64,000 nucleotides of DNA from CAZEGV01 sp964511645 (GTDB lineage Bacteria; Bacteroidota; Bacteroidia; Cytophagales; JAAEPT01): the NCBI GenBank assembly GCA_964511645.1, contig CAZEGV010000001.1, positions 1-64,000 of the forward strand, written 5' to 3'. The stretch's first letter is position 1; each line of letters begins with the position of its first letter. Shown piece by piece: positions 27,415-36,242 of this stretch. A program made the position numbers and the translations under genes. The notes below the pieces were generated by a model. It searched no databases and had not been told where the DNA came from. It was given only the letters and a program-made list of their open reading frames with translations.

Positions 27415-27859
27415 AATAGCTATTTTCCCTGGTTCTTTTGACCCTTTCACCAAAGGTCATGAAGACATTGTGCGTAGAGGCATTTCTTTATTTGACAAAA
27501 TAATCATTGCAGTTGGTAATAATGGTAATAAAAAAAGACATTTTGAAATCAACTTGATGATTTCAAAAATTAAAGAAGCATTTCCTAATGCTGACAAAGT
27601 AGAAGTAGTATCCTACTCAGGACTTACAGCTAAGTATGCCGAAGAAATTGGTGCTAATTATATTCTTAGAGGGATTAGAAACACCACGGATTATGAGTAT
27701 GAAAATACTATCTCTCAGGCAAACAAACAACTTAATCCTAAGCTAGAAACGTTCTTTTTAATTACCTCTCCTCAATACGCACATATCAGTTCTACCCTAA
27801 CGAGAGAGCTGTACAAGTTTGGAGAAGATATTTCTGCCTATATTCCTTATCAACTATAA
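27407..27859 (+). CDS. coaD: pantetheine-phosphate adenylyltransferase
   Basis: 150 aa from MSKIAIFPGSFDP; a longer frame opens 36 nt earlier but the family begins at this Met. It joins AMP from ATP to 4'-phosphopantetheine in coenzyme A synthesis. The nucleotide-binding TKGH in FPGSFDPFTKGHED and the ISSTLTRELYKFG end (ISST motif) are conserved. The length is close to the usual 155-160. It overlaps the DUF3822 gene by 8 nt. Downstream, an acyltransferase starts 12 nt later. Confidence 0.95.
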   Translation: MSKIAIFPGSFDPFTKGHEDIVRRGISLFDKIIIAVGNNGNKKRHFEINLMISKIKEAFPNADKVEVVSYSGLTAKYAEEIGANYILRGIRNTTDYEYENTISQANKQLNPKLETFFLITSPQYAHISSTLTRELYKFGEDISAYIPYQL

Positions 27860-27871
27860 TTACAGTAAGGA

Positions 27872-28984
27872 GTGTTAAAAAACTTCTATACAAAACTATT
27901 TTCTAACCATAACTCTGAGCGAATTTATGGCTTAGATATCATGAGAGCTGTAGCCATTTTACTTGTTATATGTTCACATAGTCGATTTTTACTTTTCCCT
28001 ATATCTAACAAGTTTGATATAATGAAAAGTTGGGGTTTTTATGGTGTAGAAATTTTCTTTGTACTCAGTGGATATTTAATCGGTGGAATCCTCATCAAGC
28101 AATCTCAAAATGGTTTTTCTTTTAAAAAACTAAAAACATTCTGGGTCAGACGATGGTTCAGGACAATGCCTAACTATTATTTGGTATTATTGTTTAACCT
28201 TATTATCATTTTTGTTTTAAAACAGCAGAGCGAGTTCAATTGGCATTTTTTAAGTTTCACCCAAAACTTATTCAACCCTCACCCCAACTTTTACTCAGAA
28301 GCATGGAGTCTCACAATAGAAGAATGGTTTTATATTATTCTTCCATTCCTACTTGTACTTATCTTCAAAGTAATTAAAAGCACAAAAAGAGCAATCTTAC
28401 TAAGTATTACTATTGTCTTTCTTTTCTCTTTTATAATGAGGGTAAATGCTGTTTACACAAGCGAATTGAGTTGGGATGAATCTTTACGAAAAATCGTTAT
28501 TTATCGATTAGACAGTATTTTAATAGGGGTATTTTCCGTTTGGGTTCAATTTTATTATCCCTCACTATGGAAAAAAAAATACACCTCTCTAGCTATCGGT
28601 TTGGCACTTTTATGTGTAGCTATATTTTTATCCGAAACCCAGCTTTACAAACAGCCTCACGTTTTCACTAAAATCTTTACGTTTAGTTTCTTCAACTTTG
28701 GGACAGCCTTCTTATTGCCTTATTTCAGTAAAATCCGTCATTACAAAACAAGACTAGGAGGTATAATCACACATATAAGTATTATCTCCTACTCTATTTA
28801 CTTACTGCATTACTCAATTATATACCGTATACAGTGCAAGCTATTCTACCCAGAGACTGGGTCAGAAGGCGTTATGGCATTTTCTGCTTTTATTCTACTT
28901 ACGATTTTAATTTCAAGTATTAATTATAAAGTATTTGAGTTGCCGATGACTAGGTTGAGGGAACGGTTTAGTAAAAACGCGTAA
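27872..28984 (+). CDS. OafA/YrhL-type acyltransferase family 3 membrane protein
   Basis: 370 aa, GTG start at 27872 preceded by AAGGA 5 nt upstream. About ten membrane helices. IYGLDIMRAVAILLVICSHS holds the catalytic His of acyltransferase family 3; FYGVEIFFVLSGYLIGG and VRRWFRTMPNYYLVL are family blocks. EAWSLTIEEWFYIILP is the next one. It most likely O-acetylates surface polysaccharide or lipid. It is convergent with the glycan export cluster at 28991, six nt apart, which supports a link to exported glycans. Confidence 0.88.
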   Translation: MLKNFYTKLFSNHNSERIYGLDIMRAVAILLVICSHSRFLLFPISNKFDIMKSWGFYGVEIFFVLSGYLIGGILIKQSQNGFSFKKLKTFWVRRWFRTMPNYYLVLLFNLIIIFVLKQQSEFNWHFLSFTQNLFNPHPNFYSEAWSLTIEEWFYIILPFLLVLIFKVIKSTKRAILLSITIVFLFSFIMRVNAVYTSELSWDESLRKIVIYRLDSILIGVFSVWVQFYYPSLWKKKYTSLAIGLALLCVAIFLSETQLYKQPHVFTKIFTFSFFNFGTAFLLPYFSKIRHYKTRLGGIITHISIISYSIYLLHYSIIYRIQCKLFYPETGSEGVMAFSAFILLTILISSINYKVFELPMTRLRERFSKNA

Positions 28985-28990
28985 AAGAAT

Positions 28991-30262
28991 CTACCTCATT
29001 ACTTCTCGCAAAACATCACTTATTTTTTTGTTGTAGGATTCAAATGAGAATCGTTTTACATTTTCGTAACCTCGTTGAATTAAATCTTGTCGTAAAATCG
29101 GATTTTGATATAGTTCAAGCATCTTCCTTCCTATCTCACCTACATCAGTAGGTTCTACTAATAAAGCAGCGTCTCCACAAACTTCTGGCAAAGATGTTTT
29201 GTTAGAACAAATGACAGGCGTTCCCATTTTCATTGCCTCCAAAGGGGGTAGCCCAAACCCTTCCGAAAAAGATACAAACACAAATGACAAGCTACCTTTT
29301 AATAAAGATAACTTCTCTGTATTAGAGACATAACCTAAATATTTAACACCCGAAATATCCCCTCTTTTTATTTCTTCAATTTTGTTATGCAATTCAATAT
29401 CTACCTCACTTACCCCACCAGCGATCACTAAAGGGATGTCTAATTGAGATTTTACTTCATTATAAGCCTCTATTAAGGTCAATATGTTTTTTCTCTCTTC
29501 AATAGCACCTACATATAGAAAATATTTTCCTTTTTGTAATTCAAACTTATTTAAGTCTCTAATTACATTGCTTTCATCTTGAACATACTGCTCTTCTTCT
29601 GGATATACTGGTATCGGTTGATGAGTAACAATAATATCTGCTTTGGTCTCAGGAAAAAATGACAAAAGTCTATTTTTAGAATATTCGGATACCGATAAAA
29701 TAATATCTGAATTTTCCGTCATTCCTTTTACCATTTGCCGAATCACCTTACCATAACCTGATAATGGACTTTCTTCCAAAGGAATCACATCATGGAGTGT
29801 CTGAATAAGTTTCGTACCTTTATCCACCCTAAGGTTACTCGGTATTGATGTTATCATTACATCAAATCCTTTTGTAGGAATCCTAAATCTAGCTTTGATG
29901 AATTTATTCCAAAAATATTCTATATCAAACACTAACGTAGCATTCACAAACCCTTTTACATATTTCAAAAATGGGGCTTCTTCTGTTTTTTTTTGTTTAT
30001 TTAGAACTACTTTTTTGAAAAACCTATTCGCAATTAAAGTCTTTCTAACTAAAAAAAGAAGCTTATTTTTAGTGGTATATTTATTATTTTTACCAAAGCT
30101 AATTTTACTAATGATATCTGTCTCTCTACTACTTTCACAACTCGTTAACAAGTGATTCTCACAACCATTATCATATAATGATTTCAACAATGACTTTGAA
30201 TAAAATCCAATTCCTCGTTTATGTTTCAACTCTAAATCAGCACTAGAAAACAATACTTTCAT
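28991..30262 (-). CDS. GT4-type glycosyltransferase
   Basis: 423 aa. The N-terminal LKHKRGIGFYSKSLLKSL is typical of GT4 transferases of O-antigen/capsule clusters. The C-terminal domain begins YFLYVGAIEERKNI and contains EGFGLPPLEAMKMGTPVICSN (E-x7-E) and GDAALLVEP. It would add a sugar, likely mannose- or rhamnose-type by neighbourhood, to a lipid-linked glycan. It is the last gene of a set with the ABC exporter (7-nt spacing), indicating an ABC-dependent O-polysaccharide pathway. Confidence 0.87.
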   Translation of the reverse strand: MKVLFSSADLELKHKRGIGFYSKSLLKSLYDNGCENHLLTSCESSRETDIISKISFGKNNKYTTKNKLLFLVRKTLIANRFFKKVVLNKQKKTEEAPFLKYVKGFVNATLVFDIEYFWNKFIKARFRIPTKGFDVMITSIPSNLRVDKGTKLIQTLHDVIPLEESPLSGYGKVIRQMVKGMTENSDIILSVSEYSKNRLLSFFPETKADIIVTHQPIPVYPEEEQYVQDESNVIRDLNKFELQKGKYFLYVGAIEERKNILTLIEAYNEVKSQLDIPLVIAGGVSEVDIELHNKIEEIKRGDISGVKYLGYVSNTEKLSLLKGSLSFVFVSFSEGFGLPPLEAMKMGTPVICSNKTSLPEVCGDAALLVEPTDVGEIGRKMLELYQNPILRQDLIQRGYENVKRFSFESYNKKISDVLREVMR

Positions 30263-30268
30263 AAAAAA

Positions 30269-31039
30269 TCAATTTTGATAAACCCTGTTTTTTTGTTCTT
30301 CCATTTTACGAAGATACTTCTCTGCAATATCCTTAACATTTCCAATTTCAATTAGTTTCCCTTTATCAAGAATTGCCGCTCTTTGACAGATATTAAGCAT
30401 TTCTTGAGGATTTTGAGTCACCATTAAAACAGTTTTGTTTTGAGCAATAATTTCACTTATTCTATCCCTACATTTTTCTTGAAAAGCCAAATCACCTACC
30501 GCTAAAGCTTCATCTACAATCAGTATATCTGGCACTTCTGCTATTGCTGTAGAAAAACCTAATCGAGAAACCATTCCTGAAGAGTATTTTTTAACTTGCA
30601 TATTTAAATCCAAATCACTCAATTCTGAAAAATCTCTTATTTTACTTATCAAAGACTCTGTTTTATCTGCCGAATACCTCAACAAAGTACAACACAACCT
30701 AATATTCTCATAGCCTGTAAGTTCGGGCTCTACACCTACTCCTATTCCTAAAACTGGTGCCATCTTACCTTCTACCCTCAAAGAACCTTTAGACGGTTCT
30801 ATGATTCCTGAAATAGTACGCATAAATGTACTTTTACCTGAACCATTGGTCCCGAGTACACCAAAACACTCTCCCTTCTTAATTTGAAGCGTTATACCTT
30901 TCAATACCTCTTTTCGTTGAAACAAAGGCTCTCTTCCTAAAGAAAACAAATACTGTCTAAAAGACAACATACTACTACTTGGTATTAAATAGTCTACATA
31001 TATGTCTTGTGCGTCTATCGCAAACTCTGACTGTCCCAT
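30269..31039 (-). CDS. polysaccharide export ABC transporter, ATPase (Wzt/TagH-like)
   Basis: 256 aa. Walker A GTNGSGKST, signature YSSGMVSRLGFS and Walker B ILIVDEALAVGD are present. The AVGD with LAFQEKC and the LLTYSxxG variant are typical for exporters of O-antigen or teichoic acids. The N-terminal domain begins with IDAQDIYVDYLIPSSS. No C-terminal glycan-recognition domain is present, so the substrate specificity likely lies in the permease. It lies 6 nt after the permease gene. Confidence 0.92.
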   Translation of the reverse strand: MGQSEFAIDAQDIYVDYLIPSSSMLSFRQYLFSLGREPLFQRKEVLKGITLQIKKGECFGVLGTNGSGKSTFMRTISGIIEPSKGSLRVEGKMAPVLGIGVGVEPELTGYENIRLCCTLLRYSADKTESLISKIRDFSELSDLDLNMQVKKYSSGMVSRLGFSTAIAEVPDILIVDEALAVGDLAFQEKCRDRISEIIAQNKTVLMVTQNPQEMLNICQRAAILDKGKLIEIGNVKDIAEKYLRKMEEQKNRVYQN

Positions 31040-31045
31040 TTTAAT

Positions 31046-31807
31046 TTATAAATTAGAAATAAACCCTCTTTTCAAACGATTGTACACAAATGACCCAAAC
31101 AACACTGATACTAATGCCAATACTAACATAATTAATACATTTTGACCACTAGGTAGCCTATTGAAGTACAAGACATCCCTAATCGACTCCATATAATAAT
31201 ACAACGGGTTTAATTTAAAAATCCATCGATATTGTTCTGGAACAAAATCAATTGTATAAGCTACAGGAGTTATATAAAACAAAGCTGGTCCCATCGCATT
31301 CCAAAGAAACATTACATCTCTAAAAAACACATTTAAAGAACTCATCGCTAAAGCGAATCCAAATATAAAAAATGAAAAAATAATACTTACAGGAATAATT
31401 AATAAATTATGAAAAGAGAATTCAGCACCCGTAAAGAACATTAAAATCACAAAAGGAATCAATGACAAATACAAATTAACAAACCCCGCTACAAGTGTAC
31501 CCATTGGAAAATAAACTGGAGGAACTGCCATCGCCTTGAGTAACTGTGCACTTTCTATAACAGAAGTCAAAATTTGGGAGGTAGTTGTATTAAAGAAAAT
31601 CCAAAACAACATCCCACTCAATGCGTAAACTGGATAATTTTCAACATCGCCAACTATTGTACTAAATATAAAAGTAAATATTACTACATAAATAATAGGA
31701 TGTAACAATGTCCATACATAACCTAATATCGAATTTTTATACCTTATTCTAAGAAATTTAAGACCTAGTTGATAAATCAATCTATAGTCTTTTAATAATT
31801 GTTCCAT
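31046..31807 (-). CDS. polysaccharide export ABC transporter, permease (Wzm/TagG-like)
   Basis: 253 aa with six predicted membrane helices. LGYVWTLLHPIIYVVIFTFIFS is the ABC-2 N-terminal signature. AMSSLNVFFRDVMFLWNAMG and MESIRDVLYFNRLP are conserved export-permease motifs. It forms a channel with the adjacent ATPase to flip lipid-linked glycan to the periplasm. A deeper glycan cluster is not present, so the substrate is unknown. Upstream, rluB ends 28 nt before the permease start. Confidence 0.9.
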   Translation of the reverse strand: MEQLLKDYRLIYQLGLKFLRIRYKNSILGYVWTLLHPIIYVVIFTFIFSTIVGDVENYPVYALSGMLFWIFFNTTTSQILTSVIESAQLLKAMAVPPVYFPMGTLVAGFVNLYLSLIPFVILMFFTGAEFSFHNLLIIPVSIIFSFFIFGFALAMSSLNVFFRDVMFLWNAMGPALFYITPVAYTIDFVPEQYRWIFKLNPLYYYMESIRDVLYFNRLPSGQNVLIMLVLALVSVLFGSFVYNRLKRGFISNL

Positions 31808-31835
31808 CCTTAAAGACGCTGTTTTTAATTCTTTG

Positions 31836-32627
31836 CTAATACTTTTTCAACCTACGCAACTCTTTTTCTTTCAGGTACCTCCACTTTCCTCTAGGAGTAT
31901 CTATTTTAGTAAGCCCTGCATATACTACCCTATCGAGTCTAATTACATCGTAACCAAAATGCTCAAACATTCTTCTTACAATACGGTTTCTACCGATATG
32001 AATCTCTAACCCTACAATATGATCATCTTCAGAGTTTATCGCAATATCATCTACCTTAACATGACCATCTTCCAAGTCAAACCCTGCCGCTAGAGCGTCA
32101 AAATGCTCTGGCTTTAATGGTTTATCAAGTACTGCTTCGTATATTTTTCTAATTTGATGAGAGGGGTGAGAAAGTTTTTTTGCCAAATCACCATCATTAG
32201 TTAATAGTAATAAACCTGTAGTCATCCTATCTAACCTACCCACAGGGTAAATACGCTCATTACAAGCCTGTTTCACCAAACTCATTACAGTTCTGCGTTC
32301 CTGAGGATCATTTGTAGTGGTAATAAAATCTTTAGGCTTATTCAACAGTACATAAACAAATTTCTCTAATGATAATGTTTTCTTTTGATAGACAACAACA
32401 TCTCCTTCCTCTACCTTATGCCCCATCGCTGACACTACCTTTCCATTTACCTTTATCTCACAATTCTCAATGAGTTTATCGGCTTCTCTTCTAGAGCATA
32501 CACCTGCGTTAGCAACATAGCGATTCAATCTCATCGGAAAAGTAGTTAATTTCTCTTCTGCACCCTCATAGCTAGGTGGTTTTTGCTCATTCTGAAATTT
32601 TGAATATTTTTTTACTGGCTTTTTCAT
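31836..32627 (-). CDS. rluB: RluB/RsuA family rRNA pseudouridine synthase
   Basis: 263 aa. A basic N-terminal tail precedes an S4 RNA-binding domain (MRLNRYVANAGVCSRREADKL). The catalytic domain contains the Asp-bearing motif IYPVGRLDRMTTGLLLLTNDGDLA, then ALDKPLKP-like and GRNRIVRRMFEHFGYDVIRLDRV. It isomerises uridine in large-subunit rRNA (2605 by RluB analogy). It overlaps scpB by 4 nt, a common Bacteroidota pair. Confidence 0.9.
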   Translation of the reverse strand: MKKPVKKYSKFQNEQKPPSYEGAEEKLTTFPMRLNRYVANAGVCSRREADKLIENCEIKVNGKVVSAMGHKVEEGDVVVYQKKTLSLEKFVYVLLNKPKDFITTTNDPQERRTVMSLVKQACNERIYPVGRLDRMTTGLLLLTNDGDLAKKLSHPSHQIRKIYEAVLDKPLKPEHFDALAAGFDLEDGHVKVDDIAINSEDDHIVGLEIHIGRNRIVRRMFEHFGYDVIRLDRVVYAGLTKIDTPRGKWRYLKEKELRRLKKY

Positions 32628-33202
32628 TCTCTTTCCTCTCCTATTACGTTTTCCTCATCTACCCTAAAATCTTTCAATACAGGTAGTTCTTCTATATTAC
32701 GAATACCAAAATACTCCATAAACTTCTCACCCGTACCATACAAAACTGGCTTACCTACAGTATCGGCTTTACCTCTAATGTTCACCAACTCTTTTTCGAG
32801 TAGCTTATTTACCGTATAATCCGACCCAACCCCTCTTATTTGCTCTATTTCTGATTTAGTAATCGGTTGCTTGTAAGCTATAATTGCCAATGTTTCTAAA
32901 GCAGAAGTTGACATTCTTTTTTTCGACTGGTTTTTCAACAGAATCGCAATACTTGCCTGATAAGCTGGTTTTGTAAGAAACTGAAAGCCATTTGAAATTT
33001 CAACTAATTCAAATGAAATATTTTCTTGTTGATAACGCTCTTGTAAATCGCTTAAACTCTTTTCTATTTCTTCTAATGAAATTTTAGACTCAAACATCTC
33101 CGCCAAGCACTCTTGAATTTCTTTTACACTCAAAGGGTTGCTTGAACAAAAAACAAGGCTCTCAATATGTCTTATTAAAACTTTATCTATATTTAAGTCC
33201 AT
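32624..33202 (-). CDS. scpB: SMC-ScpAB complex subunit ScpB
   Basis: 192 aa. A double winged-helix protein that binds ScpA and SMC in chromosome condensation. RHIESLVFCSSNPLSVKEI begins the first winged helix. TSALETLAIIAYKQPITKSEIEQIRGVGSDYTVNKLLEKELV is the family's second winged helix (in pieces), and LYGTGEKFMEYFGI is the typical end. The stop overlaps the rluB start. scpA is not in this window. Confidence 0.93.
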   Translation of the reverse strand: MDLNIDKVLIRHIESLVFCSSNPLSVKEIQECLAEMFESKISLEEIEKSLSDLQERYQQENISFELVEISNGFQFLTKPAYQASIAILLKNQSKKRMSTSALETLAIIAYKQPITKSEIEQIRGVGSDYTVNKLLEKELVNIRGKADTVGKPVLYGTGEKFMEYFGIRNIEELPVLKDFRVDEENVIGEERE

Positions 33203-33271
33203 AGATTATATACTATAATACAATGTATCGTTACAAAAGTACTTATTCCGCAGTAGATATTCTCTATTCAT

Positions 33272-34570
33272 TTATGATTTTTTAGAAATACCTTTTTTAA
33301 TTTGACTAATCAATCCTTCATAAAAATCCTCCCAACCTGTCCATTTATCTTCCCCACCTATAGACTCATTATGAAAAAGTAAGGTACAATCAGTATTACT
33401 CATGTTTTCTTTAAGATAAACCAAAGCTTCTCCCGATGAAAACTTAAGGTATTTCTGCAATGTCGTGTCCATCACATAAAATGGATGGATTTGTAAATTT
33501 TCTTTTTTATTCTTTTCTAAATTAAAAAAATAAAATGGCTTAGCTGTACCTGCTCTATATCCCACTTGAGAATGATAACCCATCGTATAATCATCTCTAA
33601 TCCCTACCTCTATCAAGTTTTGATACGTTTTCGGAAATTCAAGCATTAAGTAATGTTGCCTACTTTTTGTAACCATTTCTCCCAAAACATTTTCCAAAGA
33701 TTTTTTTTCTTTTTTTAGAATAGATACATCTAAATTAGAAGCGTATGAAGGATGTAAAGCAATATCACCTTCTTTTTTTAACCTATTTAATAAATCAATA
33801 CTTCGTTTAAGTTTTATATTTAAGTTCTTATCAACCCCACCATTACTCCCTACTAGATAAAAATAAATTGGCTTTAAGCCATACTTTTTATGAATGGCAT
33901 CCATCTTATCGTAAGAATCATATTTATCTTTCTTAAACCCTATCAGAACTAACAAATGAGTGACAAAAGTTTTAAATTTTAAATTAAGTATTTTTTTTAC
34001 TAGCGAACCAAGCGTTCTCAAAAACCCTTTATAACAATAAGCATAAGCATTATCTATGTCTATTGTAAGAAGAAGATTAGATTTACTTTCTATATGTTTG
34101 ACTTGTAATTTTGACGCAATCAAATGAGCGTATTGATCCACGACTGGTTTTCTCAAAAAATCATTCTTGTATGATATGGACGCTTCCGCTAAAAACCTTC
34201 TGTGCTTATCTCTCTGACTAGGCAAATACTCTTCGTAACGAGACAACAAATAAAACGCCGAAGCAAACAAATCAAAAGACAAAGCCCCATTACTAACGGG
34301 GAATAACCCTTTAACACCTTTATCTATAACTACTTGTGGAGTATCCTGCTCTATTGTCGCTTCCCAAAGTAATGGGACTGCATCAAAAAACAATTCATTC
34401 TGAACAGTAACCCCATAACTAAACTTTGATCCTGAGTGATTTAAAAAAAATGATACATCAATAGTGAACTCATACTCCAGCCCCATCCTACGAATTAACA
34501 GTTCGTCAAAAACATATTTTAAACGAGGACTTTTTTTATTTACTAAAATTAAAACAGCTATATCACCCAT
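33272..34570 (-). CDS. polysaccharide deacetylase-family protein
   Basis: About 432 aa when started at the internal Met MGDIAVLILVN; a start at 34612 adds 14 residues. The catalytic NodB-like half has LTIDIDNAYAYC (substituted from the usual DDG-type motif), FYLVGSNGG and DIALHPSY, blocks seen in the PF01522-like proteins of Bacteroidota. CTLLFHNESIGG lies near the end. It may deacetylate surface glycan or cell-wall sugar; the enzymatic activity is not certain because the metal-binding motif is imperfect. It is divergent from the Wzi/RemB-like gene. Confidence 0.7.
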   Translation of the reverse strand: MGDIAVLILVNKKSPRLKYVFDELLIRRMGLEYEFTIDVSFFLNHSGSKFSYGVTVQNELFFDAVPLLWEATIEQDTPQVVIDKGVKGLFPVSNGALSFDLFASAFYLLSRYEEYLPSQRDKHRRFLAEASISYKNDFLRKPVVDQYAHLIASKLQVKHIESKSNLLLTIDIDNAYAYCYKGFLRTLGSLVKKILNLKFKTFVTHLLVLIGFKKDKYDSYDKMDAIHKKYGLKPIYFYLVGSNGGVDKNLNIKLKRSIDLLNRLKKEGDIALHPSYASNLDVSILKKEKKSLENVLGEMVTKSRQHYLMLEFPKTYQNLIEVGIRDDYTMGYHSQVGYRAGTAKPFYFFNLEKNKKENLQIHPFYVMDTTLQKYLKFSSGEALVYLKENMSNTDCTLLFHNESIGGEDKWTGWEDFYEGLISQIKKGISKKS

Positions 34571-34610
34571 ACACACTATAAAACTACATCTTTTTTCATT
34601 ATATTTGTGC

Positions 34611-36239
34611 ATGCTTAATTTCCTTTCACCAAAATCATTTCTTTTTTTAGCGGTCAGCCTCTTAATTACTGTGCCTACACGGGCTCAAAACATCTATACT
34701 ACACTGAATCAACAAGAGAATTTATTGCTTGACAAAGCTGAAATAAAACAAGGAATAATAAGTCATACGAGTTTAAAACCATTTTCCGTAAAAGAACTTA
34801 TGGATTCCACTAGTGTCAATGATTCTAGTGAGCTAGTACAACGATATAAGCTGTTCTATAACAAAGAAAAGACAAGACACCAACGTTTTCTTTATGCTAA
34901 TAATCAAGACTTTTATTCAGTCAGCACAAAAGACTTCAAATTAAGAATAAACCCAATTATTTATTTTTCTGGAGGGAAGAATCTAATTGATAAAGAAACA
35001 ATATTCACAAATACTAGAGGTATACGCTTATCTGGTACAATTGATAATAAAGTTTCTTTTCACACCGCATTTACTGATAATCAAGCCCGATTACCACGCT
35101 ATGTAGACAAACAAATTGCTTTGCACCAAGCTATTCCTTACCAAAATCTTTGGAAAAAATTTAAGCTAACTGGCTATGATTATTTTAATGCTCAGGGCTA
35201 TATCAACTTTCATGTTATTAAACATATTGATTTAACTTTGGGTTACGGCACATTATTCCTTGGAGATGGTAATCGTTCGCTACTACTTTCTGGTTATGCT
35301 GGCAACATGCCATATATGCGTATCAATACCAAAATATGGAAAATCAATTACTCTAACATCTACGCTAAAATGACGGCAAGTTTCCCTACTTCTGGCGGAG
35401 TTCCAATAGATGGCTTATACCCTACTAAATATTTAACCGCACATTATTTATCTATCGACATCCTTAAAAACCTTAACATCGGTCTATACGAAGCAGTTGT
35501 ATTGAGTCGCACAGACTCAACAGGTATAGATTATGGTTATGACTTGGCTTACCTCAACCCTATTATTTTTTATCGCTCAGTAGAGCAAAACCTAGGAAGC
35601 CCCGACAATGCTATACTAGGGTTAAACATGAAATGGAATGTAGCTAAAACACTTTCTTTTTATGGTCAATTTGTACTAGATGAGTTTAAACTAGATGAAA
35701 TAAAATCCTTTAAAGGCTGGTGGGCAAATAAATACGGTGGGCAACTTGGTGCAAAATACATTGATGCTTTTGGCGTAAAAAACTTACATCTTCAATCAGA
35801 AATAAATATTGTACGACCTTATACCTACTCTCACGGTAGGTCTGTAAGTAGTTATACTCATTTTCAAAAACCTTTAGCCCACCCTCTAGGGGCAAATTTC
35901 GCAGAAGCAATTGGCATTATCAAGTATGCACCTACCCATAAGTTGTTTTTTACTACCAAGGCTACTTTTATCAAGACAGGTAGAGATGGTAAAAACCAAA
36001 ACTGGGGCAGTAACCCATTCCTCAATAACCAAAGTAAACAACAAGTATATGGCAATAGAATAGGACAAGGCATTGCTACCAAAATTGCTTTAATTAAATT
36101 TTCTGCCTCTTATCAGGTTTTTCCTAATATCTTTTTGGATTTAGATATCCTAAAAAGAAAAGAAACAAGTCAAGCAAGTACATCATACATTGGTTTTGGT
36201 ATTCGTGCCAATACAAGCCGAGTGCAACACAACTTCTAG
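34611..36239 (+). CDS. Wzi/RemB-like outer-membrane beta-barrel protein
   Basis: About 542 aa from the Met that begins MLNFLSPKSFLFLAVSLLIT, a signal peptide ending around TRAQ. The barrel part repeats strands ending in aromatic residues, with LGYGTLFLGDGNRSLLLS and DYFNAQGYINFHVI, the motif seen in capsule assembly Wzi and gliding protein RemB families. It likely sits in the outer membrane and helps polysaccharide or adhesin display. A longer frame from 34464 exists but lies in the opposite gene and lacks a signal. The ATG is part of GCATGC, shared with a possible start on the minus strand. Confidence 0.7.
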   Translation: MLNFLSPKSFLFLAVSLLITVPTRAQNIYTTLNQQENLLLDKAEIKQGIISHTSLKPFSVKELMDSTSVNDSSELVQRYKLFYNKEKTRHQRFLYANNQDFYSVSTKDFKLRINPIIYFSGGKNLIDKETIFTNTRGIRLSGTIDNKVSFHTAFTDNQARLPRYVDKQIALHQAIPYQNLWKKFKLTGYDYFNAQGYINFHVIKHIDLTLGYGTLFLGDGNRSLLLSGYAGNMPYMRINTKIWKINYSNIYAKMTASFPTSGGVPIDGLYPTKYLTAHYLSIDILKNLNIGLYEAVVLSRTDSTGIDYGYDLAYLNPIIFYRSVEQNLGSPDNAILGLNMKWNVAKTLSFYGQFVLDEFKLDEIKSFKGWWANKYGGQLGAKYIDAFGVKNLHLQSEINIVRPYTYSHGRSVSSYTHFQKPLAHPLGANFAEAIGIIKYAPTHKLFFTTKATFIKTGRDGKNQNWGSNPFLNNQSKQQVYGNRIGQGIATKIALIKFSASYQVFPNIFLDLDILKRKETSQASTSYIGFGIRANTSRVQHNF

Positions 36240-36242
36240 TTA

